DNA of 35,923 nucleotides from contig DEIC01000042.1 of assembly GCA_002352285.1 (NCBI GenBank), forward strand, positions 24,219-60,141, read 5' to 3'. Numbering within the stretch: the stretch's first letter is position 1; each line of letters opens with the position of its first letter. The translations under genes were made by a program, and so were the position numbers. Below the pieces are notes generated by a model. That model searched no databases. It was not told the DNA's origin and saw nothing but the letters and a program-made list of their open reading frames with translations. Shown piece by piece: positions 15,933-22,709 of the stretch. Origin of the DNA: Alphaproteobacteria bacterium UBA2784 (lineage in GTDB: Bacteria; Pseudomonadota; Alphaproteobacteria; Micropepsales; Micropepsaceae).

Positions 15933-16606
15933 CCGTAGAGCCTTGCCAGCCGCTTTGCAGGCACGCCGAGCTTCCACAAGGTCAAGATGAACAGATTGCG
16001 CAGGGGCCGCGCCACATAACCGCCGGTGCGATAGCGGCGCGCGCTGGTGCTGGCTGCTGCATTGAGGCCGACAAGCCTTCTGCGTTTCAGGCGGCCGACC
16101 AGATCGACATCCTCCATCAAGGGCAGCGGTTTGAAGCCGCCGAGTTTCTCGTAAAGCGCCTTTGAGATTAGCAAGCCCTGATCGCCATAGGGCAGCGCAA
16201 ACAGGTGGCAGCGCAACGCCACAAGCTTCTCCAGAAATCTGCCGCGCTTGCGTGTTTCATCCAGGGCAAAGCGGAAATAGGCGGCCTTGCGCTCGCCATC
16301 TTTGCGCATAAAGCGCAATGCCTCGTGCTCCCATCCTTTGGCAAGGATCGTGTCGGCGTGAAGAAAGAGAAGAAACGGGGCACGCGCCGCACGCGCGCCG
16401 CGCGCGAGTTGATTGCCCCTGCCCTTTTCACAACGCACGATCACTGCACCTGCATCATCGGCGATGGCGAGCGTGTCGTCGGTTGAGCCGCCATCGGCAA
16501 TGATGACCTCCTGCACGAGGCCACGCATGGCGGCTTCGACCAGCGCCGACAGTGTGGGCACCAGCGTGTCCGCAGCATTCAAGGTTGGAATCACGACCGA
16601 GATCAT
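15929..16606 (-). CDS. Glycosyltransferase 2-like, transferase 2 (TIGR04283)
   Basis: A 225-residue GT-A family 2 glycosyltransferase of the TIGR04283 group. It starts MISVVIPTLNAADTL; the metal/nucleotide segments are IIADGGSTDDT and LFLHADT (the DxD-like element), followed by LPYGDQGLLISK and PLMEDVDLVGRLKR, all diagnostic of this group, and the terminal RRYRTGGYVARPLRN. It is upstream of, and overlaps, transferase 1, a fixed pairing in many proteobacteria. The ATG 16606 puts the first beta strand at residue 2; a TTG at 16642 would add twelve residues and lies inside a stable hairpin (16625-16654). The acceptor is unknown. Confidence 0.85.
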   Translation of the reverse strand: MISVVIPTLNAADTLVPTLSALVEAAMRGLVQEVIIADGGSTDDTLAIADDAGAVIVRCEKGRGNQLARGARAARAPFLLFLHADTILAKGWEHEALRFMRKDGERKAAYFRFALDETRKRGRFLEKLVALRCHLFALPYGDQGLLISKALYEKLGGFKPLPLMEDVDLVGRLKRRRLVGLNAAASTSARRYRTGGYVARPLRNLFILTLWKLGVPAKRLARLYG

Positions 16607-16624
16607 GGGCCCAGTTTCGCAAGG

Positions 16625-16654
16625 CCACGGGCTCCTCTTCAATCAAGCCCGTGG
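16625..16654. terminator. Hairpin with 9-bp perfect stem upstream of the transferase pair
   Basis: CCACGGGCT (16625-16633) pairs with AGCCCGTGG (16646-16654) around a 12-nt loop and is followed on the plus strand by GGTTTT. No plus-strand gene ends here, so a terminator for the plus strand has no obvious client; on the minus strand it is a leader hairpin 19 nt ahead of the transferase 2 ATG. Confidence 0.4.
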
Positions 16655-16722
16655 GGTTTTCAGCCATGGTCCTACCACGCCTTGTTCTTGATTTGTTCAC
16701 ATTCCCCGCCTAGCTTTTTGCC

Positions 16723-17874
16723 ATGCGGCACATGGCACAAACGCGCTTTGTCGATGACCGGAAGGGCCTTTCGCAAAACGAAGGCGCAGACGGAAAAGTG
16801 CGCACGCTTCACCCCGGCGCTGACAGGGGGCGCGGTGCGCTTTCCAACGCTGTCGGGCGCTATGAGGCGCTGACGCGTGTTCTGGGTGATGATGGCTGGG
16901 GCCTGTTTGATGAAGAGGCGCCCAAGCTCGACACGCAATTCCTGCGCGACACATCGCGCACCATCATCGCGCGCAATCAATCGCCTGATCTTTCCTTTGA
17001 CCGCTCGATCAATCCCTACAAGGGATGCGAGCATGGCTGCGTCTATTGTTTCGCGCGGCCAACGCATGCCTATCTGGGTCTGTCGCCCGGTGTTGATTTT
17101 GAATCGCGCATCTTTGTAAAGCCCAATGCGGCAGAGCTTCTGCGCGGCGAACTCGCCAATCCTGCTTATGAGTGCAGGCCGATTGCGATTGGCACGAACA
17201 CCGATCCCTATCAGCCGGGAGAGCGCCGGCATCGCATCACGCGCAGCATTCTTGAGGTGCTGGCGGAGCATCATCACCCCGTCACTATTGTCACCAAGTC
17301 CCATCTGGTAACGCGCGACATCGATATTCTGGGGCCGATGGCGGAGAAGAGCCTTGTCAAGGTTGCGCTGTCGGTCACAACCCTTGACCGGAAACTTGCG
17401 CGTGCGATGGAGCCGCGCGCGTCTGCGCCCGAGCGGCGCATTGATGCGATCCGCGTGCTGGCGCAGGCGGGCATTCCCGCAGCCGTGATGGTGGCGCCGG
17501 TCATTCCCGCCCTCAATGATGCCGAGATGGAGACGATCCTGGAACGTGCGCGCGATGCAGGCGCGTCATCGGCGGGCTATATCGTGCTGCGCCTGCCGCT
17601 GGAGATCAAAGACCTCTTCCGCGAATGGCTTGAGATGCGCGCGGCCGGCAAGGCGTCGCACGTGATGGCGCTCATTCGCGGCATGCGGAACGGCAAGGAC
17701 TATGATCCGCAATGGGGAACACGCATGAAGGGCACAGGCCCCTATGCCGAAATGATCGCGCAACGCTTCCGCGTGGCGATCAAGCGCTTGCAGCTTAACC
17801 GGCCGCGCGCGCCGCTGGCCGTCAATCTCTTCTCCCGGCCCCAGCCGGTGACAGGGCAGTTGCAGCTATTGTGA
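16723..17874 (+). CDS. PA0069 family radical SAM protein
   Basis: A 383-residue radical SAM protein. The cluster motif is CEHGCVYC (C102, C106, C109; CX3CX2C), which is the canonical SAM-binding [4Fe-4S] site; INPYKGCEHGCVYCFARPTH is the signature of the PA0069/spore-photoproduct-lyase-like subgroup. Other family segments are IAIGTNTDPYQPGE, VTIVTKSHLVTRD and APVIPALND. Its substrate is not known. ATG 16723 is the first start; a second ATG three codons on is possible. It heads the plus-strand run radical SAM / rnhB / ccrM, with 45 bp to rnhB, an order I recall from other alphaproteobacteria. Divergent from the transferase pair. Confidence 0.9.
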   Translation: MRHMAQTRFVDDRKGLSQNEGADGKVRTLHPGADRGRGALSNAVGRYEALTRVLGDDGWGLFDEEAPKLDTQFLRDTSRTIIARNQSPDLSFDRSINPYKGCEHGCVYCFARPTHAYLGLSPGVDFESRIFVKPNAAELLRGELANPAYECRPIAIGTNTDPYQPGERRHRITRSILEVLAEHHHPVTIVTKSHLVTRDIDILGPMAEKSLVKVALSVTTLDRKLARAMEPRASAPERRIDAIRVLAQAGIPAAVMVAPVIPALNDAEMETILERARDAGASSAGYIVLRLPLEIKDLFREWLEMRAAGKASHVMALIRGMRNGKDYDPQWGTRMKGTGPYAEMIAQRFRVAIKRLQLNRPRAPLAVNLFSRPQPVTGQLQLL

Positions 17875-17919
17875 GATGCGTTTCGGGGCGTAAGCGAATC
17901 AAACTATGTTTCGCGCCCC

Positions 17920-18603
17920 ATGGAAGAATCGTTCAACGACATCCCCCTGCCAGGGCTTGAAGCCCCGAGTGACAGCGGCCCCAGCTTTGCCCACGAGCAG
18001 GCGATGGGGCAGGCACATGGATTTCCTGTTGCGGGGATCGACGAGGCCGGGCGCGGTCCATGGGCGGGGCCGGTGGTGGCAGCTGCGGTCATTCTTGATC
18101 CGGATGTCAGCATTCCCGGCATTGATGACAGCAAGCGCCTGACGCCGAAGAAGCGCGCGGCGCTTTTTGACCTGATCCAGGAAAAGGCATTGGCGTTCGG
18201 CGTCGCCTTTGTGCGGGCGCGCGAGATCGATGAACTCAACATCCGCCGCGCCACACATCTGGCGATGAAGCGCGCCTATCAGGTGTTGTGCACCAAGATG
18301 AAGCCGGCCTCCGTGCTGATTGACGGCAATGATGCGCCGACACTTTCGGTGCCGCATCGCGCGCTGGTGCGCGGCGACCGCCTGTCGCTCTCCATTGCGG
18401 CGGCTTCCATTCTCGCCAAGGTCTCACGCGACAATCTGATGATTGCGATGGACAAGAGTTTTCCGGGTTACGGATTTGCCGACCACAAGGGCTATGGCAC
18501 GCCCAAGCATGCGGAGGCGCTGAACCGGCTGGGGGTGAGCAAGCTTCACCGCCATTCGTTCGAGCCGGTGCGGGCGGTGATCGAGAAAAAAATTTCCGGG
18601 TGA
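17920..18603 (+). CDS. rnhB: Ribonuclease HII, RnhB
   Basis: RNase HII, which cuts the RNA strand of RNA/DNA hybrids and starts removal of single ribonucleotides from DNA. The 227 residues show the DEAGRG motif with D41 and E42, the DDSK segment (69-72), D135 in LIDGND and D153 in RGD as the four metal-binding acids, and the GYGFADHKGYGTPKH segment (183-197). An N-terminal extension of about 35 residues precedes the catalytic core. Start ATG 17920 follows a CGCCCC context without a strong Shine-Dalgarno. It is followed by ccrM after 126 bp that hold the GANTC cluster. The gene next to a DNA methyltransferase and mutY makes this a DNA-maintenance block. Confidence 0.96.
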   Translation: MEESFNDIPLPGLEAPSDSGPSFAHEQAMGQAHGFPVAGIDEAGRGPWAGPVVAAAVILDPDVSIPGIDDSKRLTPKKRAALFDLIQEKALAFGVAFVRAREIDELNIRRATHLAMKRAYQVLCTKMKPASVLIDGNDAPTLSVPHRALVRGDRLSLSIAAASILAKVSRDNLMIAMDKSFPGYGFADHKGYGTPKHAEALNRLGVSKLHRHSFEPVRAVIEKKISG

Positions 18604-18626
18604 GCTACCACATTTAGTGGGTGCCG

Positions 18627-18693
18627 GATTCCGGAGACTCAATTTAACTCTTTGATTCAAAACGGACTCTTGACGGCGAGTCCAGCCTGACTC
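18627..18693. promoter_or_regulatory. Cluster of six GANTC sites in the ccrM upstream region
   Basis: GANTC occurs at 18627, 18636, 18654, 18665, 18678 and 18689 (first bases): GATTC, GACTC, GATTC, GACTC, GAGTC, GACTC. At the base composition of this window about 0.2 sites are expected in 67 bp. GANTC is the CcrM target. In Caulobacter the ccrM promoter carries two GANTC sites whose methylation state affects its transcription; six is well beyond that. A TTAAC element (18644-18648), a half-site of the CtrA box TTAA-N7-TTAA, lies among them. The cluster ends 36 bp before the ATG. Confidence 0.85.
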
Positions 18694-18729
18694 AAGGCTT
18701 TCCCCAACAATAAGAGGGTGGGGATTTCC

Positions 18730-19923
18730 ATGAAACTGGCGCCAGCACGCGCAGCCGCGCGTGCCAATTCTGTTGATCGCATCATTCACGGCTGTTCGAT
18801 CGAGGCGATGCGGGCCATGCCCGAAGGCTCGGTCGATCTGATCTTTGCCGATCCGCCGTACAATCTTCAGCTCAAGGGCGATCTGAAACGCCCCGACCAG
18901 TCAAAGGTCGATGCGGTTGACGATGACTGGGACAAGTTTTCCGACTTCGCCGCCTATGACCGCTTTACGCGCGAATGGCTTTCGGAAGCGCGCCGCGTGC
19001 TCAAGGATACCGGCACGATTTTCGTCATCGGCTCGTATCACAACATTTTCCGTGTCGGCGTGGCGCTGCAGGATCTCGGCTACTGGATCCTCAACGACAT
19101 CATCTGGCGCAAGTCGAACCCGATGCCGAATTTCCGGGGGCGGCGTTTCACCAACGCGCATGAGACGCTGATCTGGGCCGCGAAGTCAGCAGGCGAGACA
19201 CGCTATACGTTCAATTATGACGCGCTGAAATCACTCAATGAGGGATTGCAGATGCGCTCGGACTGGCTGATCCCGCTGTGCACTGGCGGCGAGCGGCTGA
19301 AGTCAGACAATGGAGACAAGGCGCATCCGACACAAAAGCCCGAGGCGCTGCTGCATCGCGTGATCCTTTCGGCGTCGCGGCCCGGCGATGTCGTGCTTGA
19401 TCCCTTCTTCGGCACGGGCACAACCGGCGCCGTTGCCAAGAAACTCGGCCGCCACTTCATCGGCATTGAGCGCGAAGCGGAGTACGTCAAGATTGCCGAG
19501 GCGCGCATCAAGCGCGTCGCCATGGCCGCAGCGGAAGATATCGAAGTCACCAGGAGCAAGCGTGAGGAGCCGCGCGTGCCCTTTGGCGCCGTGATCGAGC
19601 GCGGGCTGCTTGAGCCCGGCACGATGCTCTATGGCCCGACGCGCCGCCACGCCGCGCGCGTGCGCGCCGATGGCAGTCTGGTGACGGGTGATGCCAAGGG
19701 TTCGATCCACCAGATTGCCGCCCATGTGCAGGGTTTGCCGGCGTGTAATGGCTGGGCGTTCTGGCACTTTGATGTGCAGGGCAAGCTGAAACCCATCGAC
19801 ATCCTGCGTCAGCAGATCCGCAGCGAGATGCTGGCGGGTGAAACGCAAGCCGCGCCATCAGGCAGCGTCACGCGCCTTGCGGATCACCTTGGCAAAGAGG
19901 GTCGCAAGCCCCGCGCGGTCTAA
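18730..19923 (+). CDS. ccrM: Cell-cycle DNA methyltransferase CcrM (GANTC, adenine-N6)
   Basis: A beta-class adenine-N6 methyltransferase that methylates GANTC and in alphaproteobacteria acts late in the cell cycle. The 397 residues follow Caulobacter CcrM along their length: catalytic DPPY at 41-44 (FADPPYNLQLKGDL), SYHNIFRVGVALQDLG, RKSNPMPNFRGRRF, KAHPTQKPEALL, SAM-binding DPFFGTGTTG (224-233), and the C-terminal DNA-recognition region with GLLEPGTMLY and PACNGWAFWHF. Start ATG 18730 (GTG at 18718 is an alternative with poorer context). Compared with the Caulobacter enzyme it has about 14 extra N-terminal residues and a C-terminal tail (about 371-397) past the usual end; that tail overlaps mutY by 66 nt. 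No cognate restriction gene is present. Confidence 0.97.
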   Translation: MKLAPARAAARANSVDRIIHGCSIEAMRAMPEGSVDLIFADPPYNLQLKGDLKRPDQSKVDAVDDDWDKFSDFAAYDRFTREWLSEARRVLKDTGTIFVIGSYHNIFRVGVALQDLGYWILNDIIWRKSNPMPNFRGRRFTNAHETLIWAAKSAGETRYTFNYDALKSLNEGLQMRSDWLIPLCTGGERLKSDNGDKAHPTQKPEALLHRVILSASRPGDVVLDPFFGTGTTGAVAKKLGRHFIGIEREAEYVKIAEARIKRVAMAAAEDIEVTRSKREEPRVPFGAVIERGLLEPGTMLYGPTRRHAARVRADGSLVTGDAKGSIHQIAAHVQGLPACNGWAFWHFDVQGKLKPIDILRQQIRSEMLAGETQAAPSGSVTRLADHLGKEGRKPRAV

Positions 19924-20955
19924 CGCATCGACTGCAACCAGTTCACCGAAGGGGGCGAGTGCACGCGCACTTGCCCCCTTCAGCACATAGACATCCAGCG
20001 TCAGGCGGAAATGCGTAAACACATGCGTGACGGCGCCGCGCGCCTGCCATGCGCCCTTCACTGGTGCATGGGTGAGCGCATTTTCAGGCGGTACGTATTC
20101 AAACGCCGTTGACGGCGTTTCCATCATGGCGCCCAGAAGGCCCTTCGCCGGGCGGCGACGCAAAAGAATGCGGTCATCCTTTGTGATTGCAACGAAGGAG
20201 GCGCCATAGCGCGCGGGCGTTTTCGCCTTGGGTGCGCGGCGCGGCAGTTCCCCGGCCATGCCTGCCTTTCTCGCACGACATGAATTCGCCAACGGACACA
20301 GGCTGCATTTCGGGGCGCGCGGCGTGCAGATCGTGGCGCCAAGGTCCATCATCGCCTGCGCAAAGTCACCGGCGCGCGACTCCGGTGTCAGTCTGGCCGC
20401 CGCATTGCGGATCGAAACTTTTGCGGCAGGCAGCGGCTTGGTGATGGCTTGCAGGCGCGCCACCACACGCTCGATATTGCCATCGACCGGCGTTGCCTTA
20501 TTTCCAAACGCAATCGCGGCAATGGCAGCCGCCGTATAGGGTCCGATGCCGGGCAACGCGCGCAAACGCGCCTCATCATCGGGAAATGCGCCGCCGTGCC
20601 TTGCGACCACCTCGCGCGCACAGGCGTGTAGATTTCGCGCACGGCTGTAATAGCCAAGGCCTGCCCATGCGGCGAGCACCTCTTCAACCGACGCGGCAGC
20701 AAGGGCGCGCACATCGGGCCAGCGCGTGACAAAGGCGCGGAAATAGGGCCCGACTGTTGCCACGGTCGTCTGTTGCAGCATGATCTCGGAAAGCCAGATG
20801 CGATAGGGATCGGGCATCTCGCCTTTGCGCGCGCGCCAGGGCAGCACGCGCGCGTTGGCGTCGTACCATTTGAGCAGACGCGAACTGATCGTGCCGCTTG
20901 CGCGGCGATGCATTTGGCGCGACGTTGAAGCCGGTTTTGTTGCCTTCTTCTTCAT
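19858..20955 (-). CDS. mutY: A/G-specific adenine glycosylase, MutY
   Basis: MutY removes adenine mispaired with 8-oxoguanine or guanine. The 365 residues contain the HhH-GPD core: SEIMLQQT with catalytic E58, the helix-hairpin-helix LPGIGPYTAAAIAAIAF (134-150), the catalytic aspartate D158 in PVDGNIERV, and the [4Fe-4S] loop C210-x6-C217-x2-C220-x5-C226. The C-terminal NUDIX-like domain that recognises 8-oxoG runs from about 245 to the end (RYGASFVAITKDDRILLRRRP). An Ala/Lys-rich N-terminal 20 residues precede the core. Its last 66 nt overlap the convergent ccrM. Divergent from the DUF721 gene across structured repeat 3. Confidence 0.96.
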   Translation of the reverse strand: MKKKATKPASTSRQMHRRASGTISSRLLKWYDANARVLPWRARKGEMPDPYRIWLSEIMLQQTTVATVGPYFRAFVTRWPDVRALAAASVEEVLAAWAGLGYYSRARNLHACAREVVARHGGAFPDDEARLRALPGIGPYTAAAIAAIAFGNKATPVDGNIERVVARLQAITKPLPAAKVSIRNAAARLTPESRAGDFAQAMMDLGATICTPRAPKCSLCPLANSCRARKAGMAGELPRRAPKAKTPARYGASFVAITKDDRILLRRRPAKGLLGAMMETPSTAFEYVPPENALTHAPVKGAWQARGAVTHVFTHFRLTLDVYVLKGASARALAPFGELVAVDALDRAGLATLFAKVIRKARDAA

Positions 20956-21011
20956 TGGGCGTGTTGATGCACGGGTTCAGCGCAAGTGCAAGCATTGCGT
21001 GCGCATGTTCT

Positions 21012-21155
21012 TACCGCCTCCGCCCGCGCGATTTCGCGCGGGGGAGGCCAGCGATGCGCTTGCATCGCGGGTGGGGGAGAAAGCCCGGAAGAAGCGCCCC
21101 CACCCGGCATGCAAGTGCATGCCGACCTCCCCCGCAACACGTTGCGGAGGAGGTA
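21012..21155. repeat. Structured intergenic repeat 3 (class I, about 144 bp)
   Basis: Outer arms TACCGCCTCCGC (21012-21023) and GCGGAGGAGGTA (21144-21155) pair with one mismatch. Inner perfect hairpins are CCCGCGCG-attt-CGCGCGGG, GCGATGC-gctt-GCATCGC and GGCATGCA-ag-TGCATGCC, with the shared GGGGGAGG/CCTCCCCC and GGTGGGGG/CCCCCACC pairs. It occupies the mutY / DUF721 divergent region. The right arm ends GGAGGAGGT 14 bases before the GTG start of the DUF721 gene, and may serve as its ribosome binding site. Confidence 0.85.
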
Positions 21156-21168
21156 GCAGGATGCGAGC

Positions 21169-21678
21169 GTGGCCATGTCCGATGACCGCCCGCACCGTTC
21201 CGGACCCGTCAAGTTTGCGCGCCAGAGTGATGAAGCGTTTGCGGCGCTGGCGGCGCGCTTTGGCTTTCACAAGCCGGAAATCCTCAAGCGCTGGCGCGAC
21301 ATTGCCGGTGCACACCTTTACCGCTTCACGCGCCCGCAGCGCATTTCCTTCCCCAAAGGACGGCGCGATGGCGGCACGCTTTTTCTTGAGGTCGCGGGCG
21401 CTGCAAGCGTTGAGGTGCATCATGTCTCGCGCCAGCTGATCGAGCGGATCAACGCGTTCTACGGCTATGCCGCCATTGCCAAAATCAAGGTGGTGGCGGC
21501 TGCCATCAACCGCCCCCGCCCTGTGGATGATTTTGCGCCGATGCCGCCCGATCCTGCCGCCCTTGCAGCGGCAAGCCGCCGCACGGCGCGCATCAAAGAC
21601 CCCGAATTGCGACAGAGCCTTGTGGCACTTGGGGCGCTTTCGGCCACGAGCAGACCTTCAGGCCCGAAAAAAGCTTGA
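21169..21678 (+). CDS. DUF721 domain protein, DciA-like
   Basis: A 169-residue protein with a DUF721 domain (about residues 18-110: FAALAARFGFHKPEILKRWRDIAGAHLYRFTRPQRISF, then LFLEVAGAASVEVHHVSRQLIERINAFYGYAAIAKIKV). DciA proteins of this family load the replicative helicase in bacteria that lack DnaC/DnaI; the C-terminal extension (111-169), proline/alanine-rich and basic, is common in alphaproteobacterial members. Start: GTG 21169 or ATG 21175, two codons apart; the only strong Shine-Dalgarno (GGAGGAGGT in repeat 3) is best spaced for an out-of-frame ATG at 21161, so the start is uncertain. Its place beside mutY, ccrM and smc fits a replication role. Confidence 0.75.
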   Translation: MAMSDDRPHRSGPVKFARQSDEAFAALAARFGFHKPEILKRWRDIAGAHLYRFTRPQRISFPKGRRDGGTLFLEVAGAASVEVHHVSRQLIERINAFYGYAAIAKIKVVAAAINRPRPVDDFAPMPPDPAALAAASRRTARIKDPELRQSLVALGALSATSRPSGPKKA

Positions 21679-21793
21679 GAAACCCGGACTTATTTGGCAA
21701 TCCGCCCACTCGTTGAGGCGGGCTTGCTTGGTTGCTAGATTGCCGGTTTGCGGGATGCGCCCTGACTGGAGAGATTTTGACTGTCTGCACTTT

Positions 21794-21901
21794 CCCTCTC
21801 CCCTCGGGGAGAGGATGGCTGGCGAAAGCCAGCCAGGTGAGGGGGCCCCCCTCACGAATTTTGCGCAGTCGCAAAATTCTGCTCTCCCCCAGGGGAGAGC
21901 G
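21794..21901. repeat. Structured intergenic repeat 4 (class II, 108 bp)
   Basis: Four hairpins in a row: CCTCTCCCC-tc-GGGGAGAGG, TGGCTGGC-gaaa-GCCAGCCA, AATTTTGCG-cagt-CGCAAAATT and GCTCTCCCC-ca-GGGGAGAGC. GTGAGGGGG/CCCCCTCAC pairs the two halves. Same architecture as class I but arms read CTCTCCCC. It ends 53 bp before the dsbA-like start. Repeat 5 is the closest copy. Confidence 0.85.
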
Positions 21902-21954
21902 AACAAGTGCGTTGAAGTGAGCGGGCTGCCCCAGAGGTTGATCAGGAGTTTTCC

Positions 21955-22641
21955 TTGGACAAGCGCATTCTGACTGTCGCGGGTATTGGCGTTGCCCTTC
22001 TGGCCGCCGTTCTTGCCGCCTTCTATTTCCTTGTGCCCAAGCCGGGCGCAACCTCGGTCACGCCGACCGAAGCGGCAGAGGCAGATCCCGCCGCCCGCGA
22101 CCGCGCCTTGAGCGTGCGGCCCGACGATCGCGCGCTCGGCTCGCCCGATGCACCGATCACGCTGATCGAATATGCGTCGATGACCTGCGGCCATTGCGCG
22201 GCGTTCCACGCGCAAACGATTCCCACGATCACGACCCAGTACATTGACACCGGCAAGGTGCGCTGGGTGTTCCGGGAATTTCCGCTGGATGGCGTGGCTG
22301 CGGGCGCCTCGCTGATTGCGCGCTGCCTGCCGCCTGACCAGTATTTTCCGTTCATCAGCATGCTTTATCTGAACCAGCCCGACTGGGCGCATGTGGATGA
22401 TCCGAAAGAGGGCCTCATCACGATGTCGCGCCGCGCGGGCCTCTCGCGCGAGCAGGTCGAATCGTGCTTGAACAATCAGGCTGAAACGGACCGCATGCGG
22501 GCCTTGATGGCTGAGGCGGGGGAAATTTTCGGGGTCAACTCGACGCCGACCCTCATCATCAACGGCAAGGTCTATCGCGGCGCCATGCCGTTCGAGCAGA
22601 TCGACGCGATCTTCAAGGAACTGCTGGCGGGACAGAACTGA
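21955..22641 (+). CDS. Membrane-anchored DsbA-family thiol oxidoreductase
   Basis: A 228-residue thioredoxin-fold protein of the DsbA/Thioredoxin_4 family, anchored by an N-terminal helix (residues 5-27, ILTVAGIGVALLAAVLAAFYFLV) with the domain in the periplasm. The active site is CGHC (C78-C81) after ITLIEYASMT; the cis-proline is in NSTPTLIING. C109-region ARCLP and C162-region ESCLNN provide two more cysteines that could pair. Such proteins form or rearrange disulfides in exported proteins. Start is TTG 21955 with CAGGAG six bases upstream; no in-frame ATG lies nearby. Placed just before smc, a neighbourhood common in this class. Confidence 0.88.
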   Translation: MDKRILTVAGIGVALLAAVLAAFYFLVPKPGATSVTPTEAAEADPAARDRALSVRPDDRALGSPDAPITLIEYASMTCGHCAAFHAQTIPTITTQYIDTGKVRWVFREFPLDGVAAGASLIARCLPPDQYFPFISMLYLNQPDWAHVDDPKEGLITMSRRAGLSREQVESCLNNQAETDRMRALMAEAGEIFGVNSTPTLIINGKVYRGAMPFEQIDAIFKELLAGQN

Positions 22642-22709
22642 GGCGCGAGAAGCGCAAGGATGGGCCGGGGGGCGTCCCTGCCCCAAGCGACGTGTAAGGA
22701 GTTTGGCCC

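Noticed and set aside
18644..18659. A full CtrA box (TTAA-N7-TTAA) upstream of ccrM.
   Set aside because: Only the first half-site TTAAC matches; the second half at the N7 position reads ATTC, so only a half-site is reported.
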